From: Hymenopus coronatus | Lineage: Eukaryota; Arthropoda; Insecta; Mantodea; Hymenopodidae | Assembly (NCBI GenBank): GCA_030762935.1 | Contig: CM060899.1 | Location: 19,751,001 to 19,815,000 of the forward strand | DNA length: 64,000 nt | Direction: 5' to 3' | In this document: positions 55,079 through 64,000 of the stretch, in pieces | Numbering within the stretch: the stretch's first letter is position 1 | Layout: every line of letters begins with the position of its first letter | The notes under the pieces: generated by a model | What the model was told of the DNA's origin: nothing | Seen by the model: only the letters and a program-made list of their open reading frames with translations | Database searches by the model: none | Made by a program: the position numbers and the translations under genes

Positions 55079-56289
55079 GTGTGGAAACTCAAACTGACAA
55101 GCAAACATCGAAATAATGCAAAATATAACTGTGTAACAAGAACAAGTACATTGTTGTAACAGCAATAATACAGTGGTAATATATTGTCGCGATTTTAAGT
55201 CTACTACGTGGGGGATAGCTATTTGAGGGTGGTAAAAGGAAGACAGATGGTAGAGCAATGATAACAACGCAAAGGGAATCCTGATAACATAAATATATTG
55301 ACAAATAGCAAAAGGCAAACATACTTTACAATAAAATAGTAAGATAAATTACAATAAACAAGACAAGCGTGTCAGGCGTTTCATGTCGAGAACTAATTCC
55401 AAATACCAAAGGCAAGAATTGGTAAAATAGTTAATATACAACAAAAGGTTCTTACCTTTTAGGTGGATTAGCTGGACGAGAAGAAAGATGTGTGTCTGTA
55501 TGGTAGCCAATGACCCGGGGTGGGGCCTCGGACGTCCCTCGGGCAACGAGTCTGCCTCTGTCAAGTACTGAGAATCAAAAGCGCCGGGAATTCAAGATTC
55601 CAGACAATTTTATACAGGACAATTGTCTCTAGGGGATTCTTCAGAATCTACGCCCAGGTTCTTAATAAATCCTCCAATCAAAATACTGTATTTAAAAGAT
55701 AAGACAGGGCTTCCTGTATGACGTGCTTGGGATTAAAGTCTGTCCTAGCCTACGAAATGTCACATAGGTTCCTGGAAGTGTTTGAAAGCCCACGCAAGCT
55801 CATAAGTTGCAAAATGTGGTAAAATGTTGCATTAATCAAAGGTTATAATAACAAAGAAAACCACAAAGCTTCCTCTTATTCAACCCAAGAATCCGGTTGT
55901 TAAGAAATACAGAAATTTATAAGAAAATGGAATTCTAAAACATTTACAATAATGTGACTTAAAACAAACAATAAGCTAATTTAAAAGTACTTGTCAATCA
56001 CATACGTGACAGTATCACGCTATTTCAACAATGCGTTATAACACATGCAACAATGTATAACTATAGTCAGGTGTTACAGAAACTTTGTATCGGGCCATAA
56101 TGACCCGAACAGTACAAATGTAACAAATACTAATTTAGAAAAAAACTACTCAAAATGTTGTAACAAATTTTAACCAGAAAATGATGATATATAGTTCGTC
56201 AAAGTCATTAAATTTCATAACAGTGCCTGATTATATGAGAAATATATAATGAGACCAGCTGACATATCGGGTCATATAGACCTGAACAG
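55079..56289. other. Unassigned DNA upstream of the piggyBac relic
   Basis: It probably includes the 5' end of the piggyBac element, but no terminal repeat was recognised. A GGGCCATAATGACCCG palindrome lies near 56093-56108, and a related TCGGGTCATATAGACCTGA occurs near 56268-56286. No gene is supported. Confidence 0.4.
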
Positions 56290-57530
56290 AACAGCAGCGT
56301 TAAACATAAGTTATCGGATGACCCATTACTTCGGGAACTTAAAATTCACGAAAAATGGATGATCAATAAACCAAACAGACCATTATTTCAACATTATATA
56401 AATAAAAATATTGATAATTTAACTAAACCAGCATCCTTGCAGACGTATAATGTTACAGATATTGTTCAACAGTTCTCTAATCTAATTACATCAGCGGATG
56501 TATATGCCATTCCAAAAAGTTCTGTGACAGTGCACAAACGGTCACTTCTACGGTGGAATAATGAGTGCATGTCAGTTATATAAGCTAAGAAGAAAGCCTT
56601 TAGGAAGTTTAAGAAAAGTAGATCTACAGAATATGACATTGCCTATAAAAAATTAAGGCAAAACCAAATTACGTCCTAAAGTCTACAATGACCAAGTCCT
56701 TTAACGATTGCACCTCCCCCATCACCAGTGAAACTCCCATCTCAACTATTTGGGCTAAGTTAAGTCTATTAGTGGGTGTAAAACTTGTTCCTTCCATAGG
56801 AGTCTAAAGGACGATATGGTGCTAAATTCAATGATCCTTTAGCTATTGGCACTCTGTTTGCTAACGACTTTGCCAATAATTCAAGTAACAACAACTTCGA
56901 TTTAAGTTTTTGTAAATAGAACTCAGCTAAAATCACCTCTAATGAATATGTTAAATCTCTACTTAAGTGTAATGAAGATTACTTTAACCAACCCTTTGCT
57001 ATGGACGAAGTTCTTCAGTGGTTAACTTCTTCTCCAGGACCAGGCAACATCCATAATAGCCTCCTTAAAAATCTTCCACAAAAATGAATTGACTATCTTT
57101 CTCAGTTGTTCAATTTTATATGTGAGACTAAAAGCTTTCCTGGCCAACGGAGGGAAGCCATAGTTGTTCTCATTTCCAAAACTAACAAAGACCACTCCAA
57201 AGCTGCCAACTATCGCCCTCTTGTACTTTGGGCAAACTCTTGGAGAACAATCTCCAGTCGCTTCAGATGGATTTTGGCAAACAAACAATCTGATATCACC
57301 CTACCAAAATGGTTTTCGGCCGTTTCGTTCCAAGGTGACACTAAAAGTTGTGATGCCCTTGCATTGAAATAGCATACAGTTGCAGTTACCTTGCACATTG
57401 AAAAGGCGTATGAAATGGGCTTCAGACCTAGGCTAATAAAAGTTTTTTTTAAACATTAAATTTAAAGGGAATATCTTAGCATTCATCATCAATCTAGGGA
57501 AAAAATTCTGCAAAACTATCACAAGGGTGG
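56290..57530 (+). mobile_element. Jockey-like LINE no. 2, linker and RT N-terminal half
   Basis: The plus strand reads DVYAIPKSS and LLRWNNECMSVI, then KKKAFRKFKK (endonuclease-RT linker), NNNFDLSF, FAMDEVLQWL, SPGPGNIHNSLLKNLP, and FPGQRREAIVVLISK with NYRPLV. Then GFRPFRSKV appears in another frame, followed by IEKAYEM and FKGNILAFI. These are the ordered motifs of an insect or arachnid Jockey-type ORF2, with many stops and frameshifts. It is interrupted near 57530. Confidence 0.75.
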
Positions 57531-58430
57531 GGAAAGAATTCCACAGGTGGACAGCTGCAAATACTTGGGAGTTTACTTGGCGAGTAACGCTGGATGGGAC
57601 GAGCAGGTAAATTCTATATCTAAGAAAGCGTGGAAAACACTGCACTTCCTAAGAGGATTTTAAAAAAGGGGAGTGCAAAGTCCAGGGAAATCGCGTACAA
57701 GTCCTTAGGGCGGCCGGTCATGGAATTTGGAATAACTTGTTGGGACCCGTATAGAGTAAATCAAATTGATTCGTTAGAAAAGATTCAGAGAAGGGCTATA
57801 ACATTCATAAAAAGGGGGTAAATATGTTGGGCCTACAAACGCTGAGGAGATAAAATGGGAGCAGTTGAAAGTTAGACGTGAGAAACAGAGGTTGTGCGCT
57901 TTATTTAAAGCTTACGCTGGCTTGAACGCATGGGAGGACGTTACTGACAAAGTGGAAAACCCAACTTGCTATTCACGAAACGGTCATCCGTTCAAAATTA
58001 AGGATAGAAGATACAGAACTGACGTGGGAAAGTTCTCCTTTGTAAATAGAACCACAAAAGACTGGAATGAATTGCCTGGAGCAGCCTTTCGGGGTTGTCT
58101 TCTCTCTCTGAAGAAATTTAGGAAAAATCTTGATATTAATGTTGGATAATTTTTACAAATATTCCTTAAATGAAATGCTTGTGATTTTATATTGCTGTAA
58201 ATACAAATGTTAAATTGGTTGGTGATTCTAATTATGAAATTAATTAATCTGAATTGAGAGAAAAATTAATGTTTTCAAATTTGTTGTAAATAACTACTAT
58301 ATCTAGCTTACAAAGCCATAAACTGGCAGCTGTGATTTATTGTTTATATATCTTGTATACATATATAACTCTGCCACCGGGTATTACCCACTTGCAGAGA
58401 AATAAATACATACATAAATATATACATACA
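57531..58430 (+). mobile_element. LINE-2 3' part, inserted in LINE no. 2
   Basis: It encodes CKYLGVYLASNAGWDEQV, SISKKAWKTLHFLRGF, GRPVMEFGITCWDPYR, QIDSLEKIQRRAITF and, in the second frame, VRREKQRLCALFKAYAGL through DWNELPGAAFRGC to the stop at 58149. Its 3' UTR nearly matches 16183-16495 but has only a short TA stretch. It ends in a (TACA)-type tail near 58402-58435. The frame breaks once (near 57820-57865), so it is dead but recent. Confidence 0.85.
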
Positions 58431-58439
58431 CACAATTCA

Positions 58440-58600
58440 TTGGCTCATAGACACCTTAGAATACGCATCCAAGATAAACTGTTCCCCTCTATGGAAATGA
58501 TTAACGGTTTACCTCAAGTTTCTATAATGCACGTACTTTTATTCCTTATTACCATGAATGAATTAAATATCCAGTAAAAGTAATCCTCAGGCGTGAAACG
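58440..58600 (+). mobile_element. Jockey-like LINE no. 2, RT continuation
   Basis: It resumes with HLRIRIQDKLF and ENGVPQG-like MINGLPQVSIMHVLLFLIT, the RT block just before the YADD box. This shows that the LINE-2 fragment entered an existing RT gene. It decays beyond about 58600. Confidence 0.6.
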
Positions 58601-59276
58601 TCGTTCAAACACAATTTGTTATCCAGACCATATTTTGGGTACGCCACGTGTTAGTATTAATCAGAAAGTTGTCATATAATTAAACAGAATATACACAAAT
58701 TATTGTGGGGATTTTCTTCTTCTTCTTCTTAGTCAGCAGTGTTAAGGCCTCTCACATGAGGCAGCTATATGTAAGTCCCGACCAATGGCAGCTCCTATAT
58801 AAGAACAAAGAGCACGTGAAACCCCTAAATTATGACATCTTAAACGTAATGAATTCCCTTAAATCTGCCGCTCAATTCCTCAAAACTCTATGAGAAGAGA
58901 TATCAATGTTGAAGTACTTTTTGCGCACGCGTAACTGGTATGGTATATTTGCCTTATAGACCAAATGCATATCCGGCGTACAGTTCAATGGGTGATCAGA
59001 AAAAAACATTTTTTTCTGCGCTCTATTGGGCAATTTTACATTAATGACACCTGATAGTTGCTCACACGTTAGAAGTAAAGTACGCCACGTCATTGCTTCT
59101 TGGTATCTATATCAGTGCGTTAATCCTGCCATCTAGCGGCTTTGGCAGTATCAGATAAGGTACATGCGCATGGAACCGCATATTTCAGACTATCCTTATT
59201 CTCACCTGAAATCTAATTTAAACTTAGTTCTTTCCTTAGAAGGCTGTGTTTAACGATGAACGCTACAAACTTCTAC
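58601..59276. other. Unassigned DNA
   Basis: It contains GCCATCTAGCGGC near 59131 and, just before the next PAL870, a stretch GAACGCTACAAA that resembles a SINE B tail. No gene is supported. Confidence 0.4.
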
Positions 59277-60143
59277 AAAAAATCTGATGGGTTCCATTCA
59301 CATGACTTTCTCTACAACTCTGCAATAAATTATTCTTAAAAAGCTTATGCTTCTATTTACTTCATGCTATCGAGAAAACAAACTAGAAGAAATAGGTTTA
59401 TTACTTGCTTTCTTGAAAGTAGGAGAGAAATAAGGGAGTACCATAGGTTACAGTGATAGTCAAAAGCCGGTCGCTATGTGACTGAAGTTCCTTTGTTTGT
59501 ATGGACAGGAGTTGACAAATTCCGTATGAGAAAAGTATACATTTTTCATAGCTGAAACCAAAAACAAGGAATATCTCAAAAACATTCAACTCCACGCAAA
59601 AAATGTATGTAACATAAAGTGTGTGTTTTAAAGTGCTCTACATTTATTGTGGGGTAAGTTTTTGTCCATCTCTTACGGTTTAGCAGTTATGCAAAATTCC
59701 GTAAAATTGACCCTGATTAAAGTAGTCTTCATAGGCTAGTCGCAGAAAATTCAAAATATACATTTTATTTGTCAGGTAAATCTTTAATATATGATATTTT
59801 AATCAAAATCGTTAGAGCCATTTTTTAAAAAATCAAAATTTTCGAAAAAAGTTCCATGTAAAGGGTAGTTGGGGGTGGGGGGATTTTTCTTAAAATCTTC
59901 GTGTCGCATCCTTGGAAGATACTAAACCTAAATACCAAGTTTGGTATTTTACCGACTTTTCGTTTTTGAGTTATCGTGTTCACAGACACACGGACACACA
60001 CGGACCTTTTTCTGAAAATACTTTTTTGGATACAGGGGACCCTAAAACACATATTTCCGGTGAAATCTCGGTATCGAATTTTTTGGTGGAGTGCAATATC
60101 TTCTCTATATACTATGTACATAGTACGTATAGAGAAAGTAAAA
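59277..60143 (-). repeat. PAL870 copy, full length (best minus-strand reference)
   Basis: It runs from AATCTGATGGGTTCC to a clean palindrome (ACTATGTACATAGTACG) and GAGAAAGTAAAAA. Length is 867 bp with few internal gaps. Confidence 0.93.
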
Positions 60144-60789
60144 ATATCCTTTTTATCGTAAGGTAACTTATGTATAAGTATCCCGTCATCGTCTTTGTTA
60201 TTGATGTTGGGATCGACTGCAGCTGTTCATAGTATTGTAGGGTAACTGATATGGTCATTTTGAATAAATGATATTCGGTTCAGTAAGTGGTAATGTTGCA
60301 CCAGTTATAGCAGTGAATACTATTAGCAAGAAGTCGAAATGCTGACATAGTGGTGTCCTCTTAAAGTAATGCTAACATAAGCATGGGTTTTATTATTAAA
60401 ACTTCATCTGAGCTGCTGATTTTGTAGGCATACTTTGGACCGACGTCCATCAAACTGGCCTAGTTTTATATACAAGGTATTAACAACATGATTCACAATG
60501 TACAGGTGTCGGTTACCTCTTGGGTTTTCCCAACCCTAAACATGCATTATCTCTTTATAGTAAAATTCCTGTTTCTCCTCGCACTCTTGGGTACTTATTA
60601 ATAGATCAGGATCTTTCTTCCCAAATGTTAACTCTCCTACACCTTTAACCCGCTACCCTCTCGCAGGCGCGAGCACCAGCTTTTATCTCTAAAACTACTA
60701 CACCGTAGAATGCTCAGTGTAGGGTTGACTCCTACCCCACACTGGATATGCTATATCTGGTGGAGACGCCGTACATTCGTTTTAGAGGA
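60144..60789. other. Unassigned DNA
   Basis: No supported ORF. It includes a TAACCCGCTACCCTCTCGC stretch and a small palindromic area near 60690-60745 (CTACACCG, CAGTGTAGGGTTGACTCC). Nature unknown. Confidence 0.4.
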
Positions 60790-61012
60790 AATAACTTTAA
60801 TATATGATATTTAAAAAAAAAAAACGTTATAGCCATTTTTGTGAAAATCATGTAAAGGGTAGTTTGAGGTGCGTAACCATATCTTTTATGGACTCAGGGG
60901 ACCTCAAAACACATATTTATGGTAAAATATCGTCATCGAATTTTGGATAGAATTTAATACCTTCTCTAGCTACTATGTACATTGTATGTACATACGTGCT
61001 AGAGAAAGTAAA
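60790..61012 (-). repeat. PAL870 fragment with variant palindrome
   Basis: Minus piece with a large internal deletion. Its palindrome reads TACTATGTACATTGTATGTACATACGTG, a derived longer version also seen at 45156-45212. Confidence 0.75.
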
Positions 61013-62245
61013 AATAGTCTGGCGACATTAACTAATCAAAAGAATAACTTAGTGATAAGTAGTACAATGAAATACTAAGTAGAAAATCATAAATAATAAT
61101 ATAATGCCTCATGTATGAAATAGCCAATTTCATATATTTCAATTCAACACAACACAACACTTCCTTATGAAGCAATATTGTCTTAAATGTGTTTTGATTG
61201 CTAAATGCTTCGATGTTTAGAATGGTGTTTAGTGGGAAATTTATTTATAAACAATAGGAAATGCTAAGAAATAATTAACTTAAAATTAAACATTGTGTTT
61301 GGTTTTTAAATGCGTCAGTTAGGTACTTAATACTGAAACATTAAATGTAAGGCTGTTTAAATGTTTTTAAATAATGGATAAAAGAAATAGTAATTAATAG
61401 TTTACTTAGTTGTACATAAATATTTAGTTATTAAAGTTTGAAGAGTTATTAAGGAAATAAAGATGATTATAGGAAATTAATTTGATAAGATAAAGTACTA
61501 ATAAAATTATATATTACATTATATAAATAAGCTAATATGAATAGTAATATAGTTGAAAACTGTGACTCCTATGGATTTGGGGGGATAGTTTTGGTGTCAC
61601 TGGGGGAAGTAGGACAGAGGGAGGCCACTCGCAATAAAATAGGGTCTATATAAGGGTTAGTTTACTATAATTGAATTTCTATACTTTATGTCTGAGATGA
61701 AGTCAGTAGCCCTGAGTTCGTTCCTATGGTTGGATAGGCTGCAGGTCTTTAATCTCTTCTATACTCTTAATTAACTCCAACAATTACAACGACAATGACT
61801 ACGACACACCTTAAGTTAAGAGCAGCTTATATATTGAGTAGCAATCCTGCTACATACAGGAAACAACCAAATAAGGAATGCCAGGAAGCATTCTTGGGCT
61901 TGTGACAATATGCCCACGCATGCCATGATTCAAAACAGGAGGTGATTCAAAATCCTCTCATGACACATCTATCTGCTGGCTATTACATCACTTGAAGTAA
62001 CGGTTTTAAATAATTTGCTGATACAATAGCTTGTACGCTACAATAGTTATAAATAAATCATATATTAATATGTAGAGCAAGATTATTGTAGTTAATATAC
62101 AACTTAGTGTTGGATACCACTGATGTAGTTTATAGTATAAAATAGGAAGCAGCTGGACATCATTTGTAAAGTTGCTGACTTTCCAACAATGTTTTCGTTT
62201 TAGAATAAACAGCTTTTATTATATTTTATTTTAATTAATTCACAC
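61013..62245. other. AT-rich DNA with a possible LTR-like promoter
   Basis: 61020-61550 is very AT-rich. Around 61560-61990 the sequence is different, with a purine run GGGGGGATAG, GTCTATATAAGGG (TATA-like, near 61647) and no ORF. This recalls an LTR, but no second copy or ends are visible. Confidence 0.3.
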
Positions 62246-63118
62246 TTTTTTTACTTTCTCTATAGGCACTATGTACATAGTGTATAGAGAATGTATTGCA
62301 CTCCATCAAAAATTCCATACCGAGATTTCACCAGAAATATATGTTTTAGGGTCCCCTTTATCTAAAAAAAGCATTTTCGGAAAAAGGTCCGTGTGTGTGT
62401 CCGTGTGCCTTTGAACACGATAACTCAAAAACGAAAAATAGGTAAAATATCAAACTTGGTATTTAAGTTTAGTATCTTCCAGGGATGCGACACGAAGATT
62501 TTGAGAAAAATCCCCCCTCCCCCAACTACCCTTTACAGGGATTTTTTTTTCAAAAATTTTGATTTTCTTTAAAATGGCTCTAACGATTTTAATTAAAATT
62601 TCGTATATTAAAGATATTCATCTAACAAATAAAATGCATATCTTGAATTTTCTGGGAATAGCCTCTGAAGAGTAGTTTATTCTGGATGAATTTTACTAAA
62701 TTTTGAATAACTGCCAAACCGTAAGAGATACACAGAAAATGTAGAGCACGTTAAAACACGCAATTTATAATAAGAACACAATTTATGTTATATACATTTT
62801 TTTTCGTGGAGTTCGTCGTTTTTGAGACATTCCTTATTTTTGGTTTCTGCTATGAAAAACTTGTACATTTCTCATACAGGAATCTGTCAACTGCTGTCCA
62901 TACATACAAACAAAGGAACTTCAGTGACATAGCAACCAGATCTTGATTATCACTTTAACCTATGGTACTCCCTTATTTCACCTCTACTTGCAAGGAAGCA
63001 AGTATTTCTGCTAATGTTTTAGTGATTAGCATAAAGTAAATAGAAGTATAAGTTTTTTAAGAATTATTTGTTGCAGGGATATAGAGAAAGTCATGTGAAT
63101 GGTAATCATCAGATTTTT
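62246..63118 (+). repeat. PAL870 copy, full length (best plus-strand reference)
   Basis: All landmarks in order: palindrome CACTATGTACATAGTG, (GT)n near 62389-62408, GGGATGCGACACGAAG, CCTCTGAAGAGTAG, CATACAGGAATCTGTCAAC, and the end ATCATCAGATTTTTT. 873 bp, lying in otherwise unrelated AT-rich DNA, so its boundaries are well defined. Confidence 0.93.
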
Positions 63119-63765
63119 TTATCTTTGTTTACAAATTTGAATTTTAAAGTTTAGTTTGTAGTTTAGTTAATTATCTGAAAAAAATTAATAGAGGATTCAA
63201 TTTGTCGTTTTTGTTTTTGGAAATAAGTTTAAAGTTTGAATGTACTCCCCGGTATAGTACCCAGGTGCTGAGGTAGTGTATTTGTACTTTATTTATTTAG
63301 TTTTGTAAAATTGTAAATAAAAATCTATAGATATACTGGAAAATTCAATTTGCTTGCAGTATGAGCCGCCACTGACAGAGGTGACACAAGGGCTTTGCTA
63401 GCTGCATGGGTAAAGCCCGCATTGGATCAATTGAAGCGCGCTAATACACATGGAAGACTTTGTCAGTTGATTAAGATTAATGGATTCAGACAAACTAATT
63501 GCTCTGTCGGTCTCGCATACCAGCTCCAAATTTAATGAAGGAGTCTACTATTTTTAAAATCCCAAACTACGTTCACTGGCTTCGCTTTTATTCAGGCCCA
63601 TCCATTCTGTCCGTGCATTAGCAGATGATGGATATGAAGAAAATAAGATGAAAAATATCAGTTATGAAACACTCACGTGCGAAAATGTTGATCAATTTGA
63701 AGGGTTTGCCCATAAAATATACGACAAAGGAAACGTTTGGTTCTCTCTATACGTACTTTTACATA
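63119..63765. other. Unassigned DNA
   Basis: No recognised repeat or gene. Confidence 0.4.
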
Positions 63766-63975
63766 GAGCTCCCCTCCGTAGTGTAGTGGTTAACATGCTA
63801 GCCTCTAGAACACAAGATTGTAGGTGCAAACTGGTGAAGGGTGATGGATTTTTTCGGATGCAAAACTCCTTAGCATTGTTTATTTGCGCGTAAAAGAACC
63901 CCATACCTTGAAAGAAGAAGGTTTCTGGGCAAAATTCCGACATTTGGTGTCCGCAAGTCATCATTAGTCATACAG
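63766..63975 (+). mobile_element. tRNA-derived SINE, family A, diverged
   Basis: GTAGTGTAGTGGTTAACATG (A box) is intact, but the B-box region (GGTGCAAACTGG) is mutated. The body GGGTGATGGATTTTTTCGG and tail area GGGCAAAATTCCGAC match the family A copies. Confidence 0.7.
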
Positions 63976-64000
63976 TGCCATCTATGGGCTACTAGAAACG

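Overview
The window is a gene-poor, AT-rich, intron-containing stretch of an animal nuclear genome, most likely an arthropod. The evidence is eukaryotic splice sites, tRNA-like SINEs, mariner, piggyBac and hAT relics, Jockey-like and RTE-like LINEs, and abundant (GT)n and (TA)n microsatellites. The species cannot be named from the sequence alone; chelicerate or insect are both possible. No bacterial or viral operon, rRNA gene or CRISPR array is visible.

The only convincing host genes are on the minus strand: a tandem cluster of small ricin-type (R-type, beta-trefoil) lectin genes. Each has an upstream exon A (first trefoil repeat) and a downstream exon B (second and third repeats), joined across a phase-2 intron of 4-5 kb. 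Copy 3 (exon A 36831-36993, exon B 32461-32692) reads as an intact 129-residue protein. Copy 2 (19995-20158 and 14578-14809) has a 1-bp frameshift in exon A. Copy 1 shows only exon A (903-1065); its exon B would lie left of base 1. Landmarks around the exons recur in the same order, so the window is about two and a half units of an old tandem segmental duplication with a spacing of roughly 17-19 kb.

About 40% of the window (roughly 26 kb by my hand tally) is one non-coding repeat family of about 870 bp, nicknamed PAL870 here. It begins with a palindrome around ACTATGTACATAGT, carries an internal (GT)n tract, and ends in CACATCAGATTTTT. There are nearly fifty full or partial copies on both strands. 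Some are joined precisely head-to-tail, and some pairs are fused head-to-head through one shared palindrome.

Layout: 1-1440 tandem array and lectin exon A1; 1766-5745 PAL870 pile-up; 5776-7020 SINE and transposase scrap; 7745-11296 hAT relic split by a mariner; 11.3-14.5 kb mostly unassigned with one LTR-like segment; 14.5-14.8 kb lectin exon B2; 15.4-18.5 kb three LINEs nested in each other; 19.2-20.4 kb lectin exon A2 with its array; 20.6-21.7 kb LTR-like segment holding a 42-bp minisatellite; 22-27.9 kb PAL870; 28.0-29.3 kb complete but dead mariner; 30-36.8 kb PAL870, SINEs and lectin exon B3; 36.8-39.1 kb lectin exon A3 and its upstream block; 39.1-54.1 kb PAL870 with mariner fragments and SINEs; 54.1-55.1 kb piggyBac relic; 56.3-58.6 kb LINE inside LINE; 59.3-63.1 kb three PAL870 copies around unassigned AT-rich DNA; 63.77 kb SINE. 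All transposase and reverse transcriptase genes seen are broken.
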